From CAVYUC01 sp963783085 (GTDB taxonomy: Bacteria > Bacteroidota > Bacteroidia > Bacteroidales > Prolixibacteraceae): a stretch of DNA of 64,000 nucleotides. The translations under genes and the position numbers were made by a program. Numbering within the stretch: the first letter of the stretch is position 1; the number at the start of each line of letters is the position of its first letter. Under the pieces are notes generated by a model that ran no database searches, had not been told where the DNA came from, and saw only the letters and a program-made list of their open reading frames with translations. Positions 55,201-64,000 of this stretch are shown here, piece after piece. The stretch lies in the NCBI GenBank assembly GCA_963783085.1, contig CAWAMJ010000021.1, forward strand, positions 62,001 through 126,000. The letters run 5' to 3'.

Positions 55201-55647
55201 GTGTATGTGCAACTTCAGGGTTTAGCCGGATACCAAAAGCGCCTCGATGGATTACAATTTGCTTTTCATAATACCGGGAACATCGAAAAGTGGCATGTGG
55301 AAAATCGCTGGACACCAGAAAATCCTGACCGTAATGCACGATATCCAAAATTAGTTCCTCTTTCTTCGTCTCCGGAAGTACCTTTTGGGCCAAATTCAGA
55401 ATACTGGCTTCAGGATGCAAGTTTTTTAAGAATAAAAAACGTACAGTTGGGTTATACCATTCCATCAAATATTACCAGTAAAACCTTTATTGACCAATTC
55501 AGAATATATGTTAGTGGACAGAACATTATCACTTTTGATAATTATTACAAAGGTTGGGACCCTGAAATGAGTACAGGTGGTTATGCTAATTCCAGCTATT
55601 ATCCGCCTACCAGATTGTGGTTACTGGGAATAAACGTTAATTTTTAA
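52253..55647 (+). CDS. SusC-like TonB-dependent transporter with STN domain; two +1 frameshifts near the N-terminus
   Basis: The natural start appears to be the ATG at 52253 (MENLIKPVGLNRLCKKTLV), continued after removal of one A at 52310-52312 as KMKLTLTILLFCLAGASA, a signal peptide. The STN domain (NISVKDGTMIDLIQQIEENS) breaks at TTTT 52565-52568 and resumes as DFNYQIIDRYIVVRKD. From about 52570 to 55647 one uninterrupted frame holds the carboxypeptidase-like domain (VSGKVTDESGQPLPGVTVVV), the plug (SKLS-type DVxxx motif, ITIRGLGTF, NPLVLVDGVPA, YGSRAANGVILITTK) and the barrel ending LWLLGINVNF. STN domains signal to FecR. The intact part can be expressed only from an internal start, and would lack export. 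Confidence 0.9.
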
Positions 55648-55658
55648 AATCTAAAAAA

Positions 55659-57287
55659 ATGAGAAATAAGTGTTTAAAAATAAGTAAGATGGTATTCTAT
55701 TCAATACTGTTCATTTTGTTTCTGGCAGGTTGTGAAGATACCTTTTCTTTACAGGAAGAACCTAAAGATCAATTGAGTGAGGCCACTTTCTGGAATACGA
55801 AGGATGATGCAGAACGAGCAATTCGTGCATGCTACAGAGCCGAAAACTGGACCGGCTGGTGGAATAACTTTAACGGATGGACCATCGTTGGAATTAAATT
55901 TGAAGGATGGACAGATATTGTTTCCAATAAAGAATTTGGTTATGGTTTTCCTGAGGATGGTATTGTACCCACAAACTCACAGGTACGTGATATGTGGAGT
56001 TCCAATTATAAAATTATTGCCAAAACCAATTATTTTCTGGAAAATATTGATAAAATCGATATGGATGAAAATGATAGGGCAGCGTTTATTGCAGAAGCAA
56101 AATTCTTAAGGGCGTACAGTTATTTCTGGCTTACGCAGTTGTACGGCAGTGTCCCCTGGATTGACAAAACTTTAACTTTCGACGAAGCTAACAACGTAAC
56201 ACAGACTCCGAAAGACCAGGTAGTGGAATCGATCCTAAATGATCTGACAGAAGCAGCGCAGGATCTTCCGTTAAAACGACCGGCTGCTGAGAAAGGCAGG
56301 GCAGAAAAAGGCGCAGCCCTTGCTTTAAAGGGCCGATTCCTGATGGGCGAAAAACGTTGGTCGGAAGCTGCCCAAACCTATAAGGAAATTATAGACCTAA
56401 ACAGGTATATCATTGATCCGAGGTTCAAAAATCTTTTTGAAGATGAAGGAGATAATAGCGATGAAATCATTTTTGCCAGAAAATATATGCAAGATCAATT
56501 TGGGGAGCCGTTCACCCAACAAGCGATAAAAGCTGGCCAATTGGGAGGTTACAATCAGTTTTCTTTTTTTCAAAATTTTATAGATAAATTTTTAATGACA
56601 GATGGATTGCCTATTGATGAATCTCCTTTGTATAATCCCGAAAACCCTTTCGACAACAGAGACCCGCGCCTTTATGCTACCGCACTGTTACCCAGTTATT
56701 CAGTAGTGAGAGGAGAGTTGTTTATAGGTCACCCTGATTCGACCTCTCAAACCGGGCCGGGACTTACAGGTTATTTGATAAACAAATTTTTCGACGAGGA
56801 TTTCCAGGGAAATGTTTGGGCTTACGGCGGAGACTATATCCTGATGCGATATGCCGAAGTGCTTTTAAGTTATTTGGAATCCAAACTGGAAGCAGGTGAT
56901 AATATTACTCAAGGTTTATTGGATGAAACAATTAATAAAGTCAGGGATAGAGATGAAATTCAAATGGCACACGTCACAGAAACTGATCCGGCGAAATTAA
57001 GAGAGATTATCAGAGACGAAAGGGCTGTTGAACTCGCATGTGAGGGAGGAATCAGATATTGGGACTTAATACGGTGGGAAATTGCTACTGATGTTTTGAA
57101 CAGAAAATTTTACGGGATGAAAATCACCGATGATCCTGAGAATTATAACGGGAAATACATAATAAATGAAGAGGGTCATATTTTTATTCAGGACAGAAAG
57201 TTCTATGATCGCTATGATTTATGGCCAATTCCACAATCTGAATTAGATATTAATAAAAACCTGACCCAAAATCCAGGTTATAATTAA
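55659..57287 (+). CDS. SusD/RagB-family glycan-binding lipoprotein
   Basis: This 542-residue protein has a lipoprotein signal (MVFYSILFILFLAGCEDTF, lipobox LAGC). The N-terminal EEPKDQLSEATFWNTKDDAE and AEAKFLRAYSYFWLTQLYGS (TPR-like helices) are classical SusD features. The C-terminal RDERAVELACEGGIRYWDLI and KFYDRYDLWPIPQSELDINK confirm it. SusD lids the SusC barrel at the cell surface and captures oligosaccharides. It starts 11 bp after the SusC stop and is followed by a hairpin and the fucosidase gene. Confidence 0.96.
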   Translation: MRNKCLKISKMVFYSILFILFLAGCEDTFSLQEEPKDQLSEATFWNTKDDAERAIRACYRAENWTGWWNNFNGWTIVGIKFEGWTDIVSNKEFGYGFPEDGIVPTNSQVRDMWSSNYKIIAKTNYFLENIDKIDMDENDRAAFIAEAKFLRAYSYFWLTQLYGSVPWIDKTLTFDEANNVTQTPKDQVVESILNDLTEAAQDLPLKRPAAEKGRAEKGAALALKGRFLMGEKRWSEAAQTYKEIIDLNRYIIDPRFKNLFEDEGDNSDEIIFARKYMQDQFGEPFTQQAIKAGQLGGYNQFSFFQNFIDKFLMTDGLPIDESPLYNPENPFDNRDPRLYATALLPSYSVVRGELFIGHPDSTSQTGPGLTGYLINKFFDEDFQGNVWAYGGDYILMRYAEVLLSYLESKLEAGDNITQGLLDETINKVRDRDEIQMAHVTETDPAKLREIIRDERAVELACEGGIRYWDLIRWEIATDVLNRKFYGMKITDDPENYNGKYIINEEGHIFIQDRKFYDRYDLWPIPQSELDINKNLTQNPGYN

Positions 57288-57314
57288 TTCAAGTGGCGAG
57301 ATAATTTTATTAAT

Positions 57315-57344
57315 AGCAGGGGATTTAAATGTTAATCCCCTGCT
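57315..57344 (+). terminator. Hairpin between susD and the fucosidase gene
   Basis: AGCAGGGGATT (57315-57325) and AATCCCCTGCT (57334-57344) form an 11-bp perfect stem with an 8-nt loop, without a downstream T-run. It may stabilise the upstream susCD message or partly terminate it, lowering expression of the enzyme genes. Confidence 0.5.
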
Positions 57345-57397
57345 TAAATAATAATTTAAAATCGCTTTAATCGATAGACACTTATAAATCAAATGTA

Positions 57398-58888
57398 ATG
57401 AAGCAAATTTTAGTTATTCTTAATATTCTCTTTTTATTTAGTCTATCTGTTAATTCACAACAACGGCAAATTTATAAGCCCGTTGATCAGCCCGATGCGG
57501 ATGGCAGGATAATTCGGGGCCGCGAAGGTACACATCATTGGCAACCTTATATGAAGAATGCGGATTTAAGCAATTATCATCATGCTCCCGAAGAAGCAGT
57601 AGAACAATTTAAAGATATGAAATATGGCATTCGCATTCATTGGGGAATTTATTCCATCGTTCATGGGAGGGAATCATGGATAATAAATGAAGAACATCCT
57701 GATCCGCTCGCCTACCAGGGATTTTACCATGATTTATATAAAAGTTGGTATCCGGCAGCTTTCGATGCCGATAAATGGACGGACATGATGGTGAAAGATG
57801 GGTTTAAATTCTTTGTTTTTACCACGAAACATCATGACGGTTTCTCGATGTACAATACAAAAACCATTGTGAAAAGAAGGTTTGAATTTTATGGGGAAGA
57901 TGCCGGTTCCATAGTGCCTGCAAATATGCATTACAGCATTATGGAGACGCCTTTCGGGCGGGATGTCACCAGCGAATTGATAGTTTCTGCCCGGGCAAGG
58001 GGATTGAAAATAGGATTGTATTTTTCACACCCCGACTGGTTCGATGCAGATTTCCGTTTTGGCCAGTGGAGCCCAAACCGGGATACGACCTACACCCCTG
58101 AACAAAATCCTGAAGCATGGAAACGGTTTACCGAAAGGCATGCAACTCAAATCAGGGAATTGCTGACAAATTACGGGAAAGTAGATATGCTGTCATTGGA
58201 CATGTGGCTTCCCGAATTTGCCTGGGAACATATGCAGGAGGTGGTAAGAATGGCCAGGAAACTGCAGCCGGATTGTATGATTCGCTGGCGCGGAATAGGA
58301 AATTATGGCGATTACCATACTCCCGAAAACTATATACCGGGAGATGAAAGCCAGGGGACGATGGCCTGGCAGGTTATTCATACCTTGAGTGAGAGGAGTA
58401 TTTTTTCCTGGGAACCCGACGCAAAGTACATTCGCGGGGGCGATTGGATTGTTTCAAAATTAATTGATATTGTTTCAAAAGGGGGTAATCTGATGATCGG
58501 GGCCGGTCCCGACCTGGAAGGTAACTGGCACCCAAAAGTGCTGGAGTCACTGGATTATGCAGGCAGATGGCTGAAAGTAAACGGGAAGGCAATTTATAAC
58601 ACCCGTCCTTGCAAGATAACACGCGAAGGAGACATTTACTATACAACGGACAAAACAAATACAACTACCTATGCCATTGTGGATGGATGGCCCGGGGAAA
58701 ACTTGTTTGTCGACCATATAATTCCACAGCGCGGCTCTGATATTTACTTGTTGGGATATGAACAGCCGTTATCGTGGGATAAAAAAGATGGAGGAGTGTT
58801 GATTAAACTGCCGGAAACGCTTCAGGAACAGGGAAACAGGCCATGCGAACAGGCTTTTGCCTTTAAAATAAGTGGGTCTCAACAGTAA
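57398..58888 (+). CDS. GH29 alpha-L-fucosidase
   Basis: This 496-residue protein has a signal peptide (MKQILVILNILFLFSLSVNS, cut before QQR). GH29 features are MKYGIRIHWGIYSIVHGRES, KFFVFTTKHHDGFSMYNT and ARGLKIGLYFSHPDWFD. Asp268 in YGKVDMLSLDMWLPE occupies the position of the nucleophile; the flanking sequence lacks the usual WFDG, so the subfamily is unusual. The C-terminal IDIVSKGGNLMIGAGPDLEG also fits. It removes terminal alpha-L-fucose from glycans in the periplasm or at the surface. It lies between susD and the aldo/keto reductase in the same locus. Confidence 0.92.
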   Translation: MKQILVILNILFLFSLSVNSQQRQIYKPVDQPDADGRIIRGREGTHHWQPYMKNADLSNYHHAPEEAVEQFKDMKYGIRIHWGIYSIVHGRESWIINEEHPDPLAYQGFYHDLYKSWYPAAFDADKWTDMMVKDGFKFFVFTTKHHDGFSMYNTKTIVKRRFEFYGEDAGSIVPANMHYSIMETPFGRDVTSELIVSARARGLKIGLYFSHPDWFDADFRFGQWSPNRDTTYTPEQNPEAWKRFTERHATQIRELLTNYGKVDMLSLDMWLPEFAWEHMQEVVRMARKLQPDCMIRWRGIGNYGDYHTPENYIPGDESQGTMAWQVIHTLSERSIFSWEPDAKYIRGGDWIVSKLIDIVSKGGNLMIGAGPDLEGNWHPKVLESLDYAGRWLKVNGKAIYNTRPCKITREGDIYYTTDKTNTTTYAIVDGWPGENLFVDHIIPQRGSDIYLLGYEQPLSWDKKDGGVLIKLPETLQEQGNRPCEQAFAFKISGSQQ

Positions 58889-58903
58889 AATTTTCGAACA
58901 AAA

Positions 58904-59950
58904 ATGGAAAAACGTATTTGTAAAAATTCCGGTCTTGAGATGTCTGTTCTGGGAACTGGTTGCTGGGCTTTCGGAGGCGGCGATTATTGGGGGGAGCAGA
59001 ACCAAAATGATGTAAATAAAGTGGTGCATTCCTCGGTCGATATGGGAATCAACTATTTTGACACAGCAGAATCATACAACGAAGGAAGAAGCGAATCTTC
59101 GCTTGGAACAGCAATTGCAGAGCTTCCAAGAGATAAATTTCTTATAGGTACCAAGGTAAGCCCGTCAAATTGCTACAGGGAAAAATTAAGCGACCATTGT
59201 GAGGCTTCACTAAGGCGACTGGGAACTGATTATATTGATTTGTACATGATTCACTGGCCAATTCATGCCCATTCAATCCGGCATTTTACTTCCGATAAAA
59301 ATACGATTGAAAATCCCCCCACAATCGGCGAAGCAATAGAAGAATTAGTAAAATTAAAAGAACAGGGTAAAATCAGAAATTTCGGAGTTAGTAATTTTAG
59401 TTCAAACCGTTTAAAAGATTTACCGCTCGGCGAAATTGCAGTGAATGAATTGCCATACAATCTTCTCTGTAGGGCAATTGAATATGAAGCTTTACCTGAC
59501 TGTAAAAAACACGGGATTGGTGTAATCGGATATATGGCTTTATTACAAGGAATTTTAGCCGATATATATCCTTCATTGTATGATGTTCCGGTTTGGCAGC
59601 GACGTACGCGTCATTTTAATTGCAACAGCACAAAAGAATGCAGACATGGAGAAGAAGGAGCAGAGGAAGAGACTAATGCGGCTTTAAAGGAAATCCGGCG
59701 TATTTGTAAAGAAACAGGTCTTGGCATGCCCGAACTCGCCATAAAATGGATACTGGAAAATCCGGCTGTCACTTGTACACTCATCGGTTCAAGAAATATA
59801 AGGGAACTGGAAGCAAATGTACAGGCAGTTGAAAAACCGTTAGCCAAAGAAATAAAAGATGAACTTGACCGGGTAACTTTGCCTGTTTTGGAAAAACTGG
59901 GAAATCATTTTGATTATTATGAAAGTGCGGAGAATGACAGGACGCTCTGA
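58904..59950 (+). CDS. Aldo/keto reductase
   Basis: This 348-residue cytoplasmic AKR has the catalytic tetrad: Asp and Tyr in GINYFDTAESYNEGRSE, Lys in FLIGTKVSPS and His in LYMIHWPIHAH. KIRNFGVSNFSS and TCTLIGSRNIRELEANVQAV complete the (beta/alpha)8 barrel and NADP-binding region. A Cys-rich insertion, NCNSTKECRHGEEGAEEE, lies near residues 245-262 and is unusual. It starts 16 bp after the fucosidase stop. It could act on L-fucose or its breakdown products; this is inferred from location only. Confidence 0.92.
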   Translation: MEKRICKNSGLEMSVLGTGCWAFGGGDYWGEQNQNDVNKVVHSSVDMGINYFDTAESYNEGRSESSLGTAIAELPRDKFLIGTKVSPSNCYREKLSDHCEASLRRLGTDYIDLYMIHWPIHAHSIRHFTSDKNTIENPPTIGEAIEELVKLKEQGKIRNFGVSNFSSNRLKDLPLGEIAVNELPYNLLCRAIEYEALPDCKKHGIGVIGYMALLQGILADIYPSLYDVPVWQRRTRHFNCNSTKECRHGEEGAEEETNAALKEIRRICKETGLGMPELAIKWILENPAVTCTLIGSRNIRELEANVQAVEKPLAKEIKDELDRVTLPVLEKLGNHFDYYESAENDRTL

Positions 59951-60055
59951 AACTACGTTAGAGTAGTAAATTAGGATTTTATCAGGGACAGGTTGAACAT
60001 AAACCTGATGGAAATCCCGGACAGTAATATCTATGGTTCGAAAACAAAATATCTA

Positions 60056-62431
60056 ATGAAAATGAAAGGATTTGTTCTGGGGCTGGTTTCATTGTTTGCA
60101 AATTTCATAACAGTCGCTGGACAAGAGGGAATTTTTGCTTCTGATGGACATCTGAAAAATACTGACTTATTATCGTTAGGTGAAGTGGAACAATTTCGGC
60201 CACAGATGCTTAAGGAGGCACTTTCTTATTTTGAGCAGGAATTAAAATCTTCGCCGGAGCTTCGGGAGACCCGGTGGTACCGGAATTATCAGTCTCAGGA
60301 AAAGTATTTGAAATCCATTTCCCAAAACCGGGAAAGATTTAAAAAAATTATTGGCGTTGTAGATGAAAGGAAGGATATCGATGAAATAACATTAATAGAA
60401 ACCTCTGAACAAAAAGCATTAGTTGCAGAGACCGGTGCATTTAAAATATATAGCGTAAAGTGGCCGGTAATGGAAGGTGTTACCGGAGAAGGTTTATGGA
60501 TTGAGCCTAAAGGACAAGTTGTAGCCCAAATAGTAGCCCTGCCAGATGCAGACCAGACCCCGGAAATGATTGCGGGATTAAGTCCGGGAGTATCCCCGGA
60601 GGCCCGGTTTGCAGAAAAACTGGCATCAGCCGGATGCAGGGTACTTATTCCGGTTCTTATCGACAGGAATGATACCTGGTCAGGCATTCCGGGAATCCTC
60701 CGTGTGACAAATGAAACCCATCGGGAATTTATCTACAGAAGGAGTTATGAAGTTGGCAGGCATATAATTGGTTATGAAGTTCAGAAAGTTTTGGCAGCAG
60801 TAGATTGGTTTACCCGGCTTAATGAAACTAATATCACAGATTTTCCAATTGCAGTTGCCGGTTATGGCGAAGGTGGATTATTGGCTTTTTACAGCGCCGC
60901 CATAGATCAGCGGATTAAAGGAACTCTGGTAAGTGGCTATTTCCAGAAAAGAGAAGAAGTATGGCAAGAGCCGGTTTACCGGAATGTTTGGGGATTATTG
61001 AACGAATTTGGTGATGCTGAAATTGCAGGGCTTGTAGCACCAGGACATTTGATAGTAGAGGCCTGTAAAGGACCCGAAGTCGACGGACCACCGGCGCCTG
61101 ACCGCGGGCATTCCAATGCTGCTGCCCCCGGGCGTTTAATTACACCGCCTTTACAATCAGTTCTTGAAGAGGCTAAAAGGGTAAAAACAATTTACGAGGG
61201 ATTGAAGGTTCCTGAAAATTTTCAGGTTGTTGTTAATAATAATGGAAATGGATTTCCCGGATCAACTGAGGCACTACATTTACTTTTAAATAGTATTGGC
61301 GTAAAATCACCTGTGACTGATTCCGGAGAAAAACTGTTTGATGACAGGAGAACAAACTTTAATCCGGATGAACGTCAAAATAATCAAATAACCGAATTGT
61401 TGCATCATTTAGATAAAGTGATTCAATATTGCAGAGAAGAGCGGGAGGAATTCTGGAATAAGGCAGATTTTTCCTCAACAGAACAATGGATGGCCACAAC
61501 CGAACAATACAGAGAATATTTTTCGAAAGAATTATTGGGCGAGATGTCACCTCCATCTGAGCCTTTGAATCCTCGCACAAGATTAGTTTCTCAAACCTCT
61601 AAATGGCGGGGTTACTGGGTTAAATTAGATGTTTGGCCGGAAATGATGACCGGGGGAATTCTTTTAGTCCCTAACGATCTTAAAGTGGGAGAGAAACGGC
61701 CTGTGGTTGTTTGTCAGCACGGATTAGGTGGAAGTCCGGAGCCACTTGTCGATCCGGAAATTAAATCTGTGTATCATTCATTTGGGGCTCAGCTTGCGGA
61801 CATGGGATATGTTGTATACGCTCCTCAACACATTTACGGTTTAATGCCAAAACAACCATATGGTAAGCGGGATTTTAGGATAATTCAACGAATGGCTAAT
61901 CCACTCAAGCAATCATTGTATTCATTAGTTATAGCCCAGGAGAAACAAACAATGAAGTGGTTACACCAATTACCCTTTGTGGATAATGAAAATATTGCTT
62001 TATATGGATTATCTTACGGAGGTAAAACAGCAATGCGTGTACCAGCAGTTTTGAAGGATTATTCAGTAGTCATTTGTGCCGGCGATTTTAACCAGTGGGT
62101 TTGGAAAACCACCTCGCTGGATTTTGAACAAAGTTATATGTACCTGCCGGAGTATGAAATGTATGAATTCGATCTGGGCAACACATTTAATTATGCCGAA
62201 ATGGCTGGTTTAATTGCGCCTCGTCCTTTCATGGTGGAAAGAGGGCATTGGGATCCGGTTTCAACAGACGAATGGGTAGCTTATGAGTATGCAAAAGTAC
62301 GACGATTGTATGACAGACTGGGAATTGGAGACAGGACAACCATAGAATATTTTAATGGTCCTCATGAAATTCACGGAGTGGGAACTTTTCAATTCCTTAA
62401 GAAACATCTCAAATTATCTAATCAGAATTAA
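60056..62431 (+). CDS. Secreted two-domain alpha/beta hydrolase; N-terminal domain lacks nucleophile
   Basis: The ATG at 60056 (791 residues, signal peptide MKMKGFVLGLVSLFANFITV) is preferred over a start 21 codons upstream. The C-terminal domain is a complete alpha/beta hydrolase: PVVVCQHGLGGSPEPL (oxyanion), NIALYGLSYGGKTA (Ser near residue 653), RGHWDPVSTDEW (Asp) and FNGPHEIHGVGT (His). It resembles acetyl-xylan/carbohydrate esterases. The N-terminal half has the same fold order, but its elbow is AVAGYGEGGLLAFYS, with Gly instead of the nucleophile. A deacetylase acting on the target glycan, with a binding or structural first domain, is inferred. It lies 105 bp after the reductase. Confidence 0.82.
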   Translation: MKMKGFVLGLVSLFANFITVAGQEGIFASDGHLKNTDLLSLGEVEQFRPQMLKEALSYFEQELKSSPELRETRWYRNYQSQEKYLKSISQNRERFKKIIGVVDERKDIDEITLIETSEQKALVAETGAFKIYSVKWPVMEGVTGEGLWIEPKGQVVAQIVALPDADQTPEMIAGLSPGVSPEARFAEKLASAGCRVLIPVLIDRNDTWSGIPGILRVTNETHREFIYRRSYEVGRHIIGYEVQKVLAAVDWFTRLNETNITDFPIAVAGYGEGGLLAFYSAAIDQRIKGTLVSGYFQKREEVWQEPVYRNVWGLLNEFGDAEIAGLVAPGHLIVEACKGPEVDGPPAPDRGHSNAAAPGRLITPPLQSVLEEAKRVKTIYEGLKVPENFQVVVNNNGNGFPGSTEALHLLLNSIGVKSPVTDSGEKLFDDRRTNFNPDERQNNQITELLHHLDKVIQYCREEREEFWNKADFSSTEQWMATTEQYREYFSKELLGEMSPPSEPLNPRTRLVSQTSKWRGYWVKLDVWPEMMTGGILLVPNDLKVGEKRPVVVCQHGLGGSPEPLVDPEIKSVYHSFGAQLADMGYVVYAPQHIYGLMPKQPYGKRDFRIIQRMANPLKQSLYSLVIAQEKQTMKWLHQLPFVDNENIALYGLSYGGKTAMRVPAVLKDYSVVICAGDFNQWVWKTTSLDFEQSYMYLPEYEMYEFDLGNTFNYAEMAGLIAPRPFMVERGHWDPVSTDEWVAYEYAKVRRLYDRLGIGDRTTIEYFNGPHEIHGVGTFQFLKKHLKLSNQN

Positions 62432-62508
62432 AAAGTATCACCATAAATTACAGAACATTTCTTCCGGAATATCACCAGACAAACGTTGACGAAAGATTAA
62501 ACCTTTAA

Positions 62509-63789
62509 ATGAAAAATATGAAATTCGGGAAAAATAATCTTTTAAAAAAACTATGGCTTCTTCTGCTCTCAGTGGGGCCTGGCATTTTTTGCATCGGATA
62601 TACCATTGGGACAGGGAGTGTAACCTCAATGATTAAGGCCGGCAGTCAGTATGGGGTACAATTGTTATGGGTACTTTTTTTAAGCGCTTTTTTTGCCTGG
62701 ATATTAATGGAAGCTTTTGGCCGGTTTGCAGCAGTAACAGGAAATACTGCGATCCAAAGTTTCAAAACAAATTTACGATGGGGGAAATTTTGGGCTATTC
62801 TGACAATAATTGGAGTTGTGATGGGTCAATGGAGTGCTCTTTCCGGTATTTTAGGCTTAACAAGCAATGCTCTTTATGAAGTGACAAGGCTTTTTTTTCC
62901 AACACTAAATGAAAATAACTATTGGGCTGTTCTTGGGATTGCCATAGCACTAATCATCATAATGTTTGCTTTTTTATTGGTTGGACAATATTCATTTTTT
63001 GAAAAGGTGCTTGTTATATTTGTTACCATTATGGGAATTTCATTTGTTCTTTCTATGTTTATGGTTCTTCCATCTCCGGAAGAAATTGTTAAGGGGTTCA
63101 TTCCCAGTATTCCCCCTGGAGGTAATTTAATGGTGGCTGCTTTTGTAGGAACCACAATGGCTGCTCCAACATTTGTTGTAAGGCCTTTAATTGTTAAGGA
63201 AAAAGGATGGGGTAAGAACCATTTAAAGGAGCAACAAAAAGACGCTCTGGTCTCTGCTGTTTTATTATTTATTATAAGCTCAACAATAATGATTGCTGCA
63301 ACTGGCGCTTTGTTTCACGACGGGAAAACGGTGACAAAAGTTTTAGATATGGTATATGCCCTTGAACCTGTGGCAGGTAAATTTGCTGTGGCAATTTTTA
63401 TGTTGGGAGCAATGAGTGCAGGACTTTCATCAATATTTCCAATTTTGATGGTTTTACCATTGTTGTTGGGTGATTACAAGCAAGGTAAAATGGATACCAA
63501 ATCAGCAAGGTTTAAATTATTAAGTGCAATAGCCTGTTTGGTTGGCCTGGTTGTGCCAATACTCGGAGCAAATCCAATAATGGCGCAAATTGCAACACAG
63601 GTTGCCAGTGTTTTTATTCTTCCCGTTGTAATCGGTGGAATAATTGTGCTGATTAATAATAAATCATTAATGGGAGAACACAAAGCAAATTTATATTTGA
63701 ATATCGCGCTTTTTTCAGCATTTGCTTTTTCTCTTATAATTTCCTATACAGGCATTTTAGGTTTAACAGAATATATATCAAAATTATGA
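62509..63789 (+). CDS. Nramp-fold transporter lacking the canonical metal-binding motifs
   Basis: This 426-residue membrane protein has about 11 hydrophobic segments in the Nramp arrangement. It begins with SVGPGIFCIGYTIGTGSVTS, in which the DPGN motif of helix 1 is replaced by IGTG. KAGSQYGVQLLWVLFLSAFF is strongly Nramp-like. In helix 6 the MPH motif is replaced within VGTTMAAPTFVVRPLIV. Canonical Nramp proteins bind Mn/Fe through the Asp, Asn and Met. This member may move another substrate, or Mg as in the divergent bacterial subfamily. It is the last complete gene of the locus and overlaps the next start by four bases. Confidence 0.82.
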   Translation: MKNMKFGKNNLLKKLWLLLLSVGPGIFCIGYTIGTGSVTSMIKAGSQYGVQLLWVLFLSAFFAWILMEAFGRFAAVTGNTAIQSFKTNLRWGKFWAILTIIGVVMGQWSALSGILGLTSNALYEVTRLFFPTLNENNYWAVLGIAIALIIIMFAFLLVGQYSFFEKVLVIFVTIMGISFVLSMFMVLPSPEEIVKGFIPSIPPGGNLMVAAFVGTTMAAPTFVVRPLIVKEKGWGKNHLKEQQKDALVSAVLLFIISSTIMIAATGALFHDGKTVTKVLDMVYALEPVAGKFAVAIFMLGAMSAGLSSIFPILMVLPLLLGDYKQGKMDTKSARFKLLSAIACLVGLVVPILGANPIMAQIATQVASVFILPVVIGGIIVLINNKSLMGEHKANLYLNIALFSAFAFSLIISYTGILGLTEYISKL

Positions 63790-64000
63790 AAGCAAAATCA
63801 ACAATCCCTCATTCTATTTTATTTATGTTGTTGTCTGTTATTATTCTTCCAACATTACAAGCACAAAAAAATGATATGGGTGAAATTATTAAGGTATCAC
63901 TGCAAAAGAGAATGCCTTCGGTTTTGGATTCCGGGGCGAATATAATTGTTAGTAATATCGAAGAATGGGCTCCGCAGGAAACAGCTATTATTATTTGTGA
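63786..64000 (+). CDS. Secreted protein, N-terminal part only
   Basis: The frame opens with ATG at 63786, overlapping the transporter stop (ATGA), and runs off the window. Visible are a signal peptide, HSILFMLLSVIILPTLQAQ, and the first 50 mature residues (KNDMGEIIKVSLQKRMPSVL and later NIIVSNIEEWAPQETAIII). The coupled start indicates that it belongs to the glycan locus. The family cannot be judged. Confidence 0.7.
   Translation, partial: MKAKSTIPHSILFMLLSVIILPTLQAQKNDMGEIIKVSLQKRMPSVLDSGANIIVSNIEEWAPQETAIIIC

Overview
The window reads as a chromosomal segment of a Bacteroidota bacterium. The evidence is a SusC/SusD pair behind an ECF sigma factor and FecR-type anti-sigma factor, many lipobox-bearing proteins, Tat-exported sugar oxidoreductases, an archaeal/eukaryotic-type prolyl-tRNA synthetase, and several candidate -7 elements of the Bacteroidota form TAnnTTTG. 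A marine or sediment Marinilabiliales/Prolixibacteraceae-like glycan degrader would fit, but that narrower placement is inference. No rRNA or tRNA gene was seen.

Layout. 1-1118 is a seven-copy tandem repeat with a strong hairpin per unit and a variable heptanucleotide tract. 1300-10366 holds a TPR protein, remnants of two histidine kinases, two unknown lipoproteins, a DUF4268 protein, a degenerate M23-like protein, a Tat-exported Gfo/Idh/MocA oxidoreductase and an unknown protein. 10777-12198 is a FucP-like sugar symporter. 12204-19525 is a minus-strand operon of a 1438-residue hybrid kinase, a second hybrid kinase, CheR and CheB, with no chemoreceptor, CheA or CheW nearby. 19799-31747 carries a sialate O-acetylesterase, a second Gfo/Idh/MocA enzyme, a FadL-type porin, a low-complexity lipoprotein, proS, pepT, tilS and a decayed toxin-antitoxin pair. 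31881-37955 holds an enolase-superfamily enzyme, a VOC protein, a frameshifted GH2 beta-galactosidase and an SDR enzyme.

38118-43279 is accessory DNA: a decayed Rhs tip, a second Rhs tip with a predicted cysteine amidase/peptidase toxin and a lipocalin-like putative immunity protein, an XRE repressor and a CHC2/Toprim primase containing palindromic repeats. 43404-49693 is a TCA operon acn-idh-icd-gltA with two isocitrate dehydrogenases of different families; the residues suggest one uses NAD and the other NADP. 50128-64000 is a polysaccharide utilisation locus: sigma factor, FecR, SusC, SusD, GH29 alpha-L-fucosidase, aldo/keto reductase, a two-domain alpha/beta hydrolase, an Nramp-fold transporter without the metal-binding motifs, and the start of a secreted protein.

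The locus probably takes up and degrades a fucosylated, possibly acetylated glycan, and the FucP-like symporter and acetylesterase elsewhere could serve the same diet. Beta-galactosidase, primase, FecR and SusC are each broken by exactly two one-base insertions, mostly in short homopolymers. All eight shifts have the same sign and all lie between 35.7 and 52.6 kb, so assembly error must be excluded before these are called pseudogenes.
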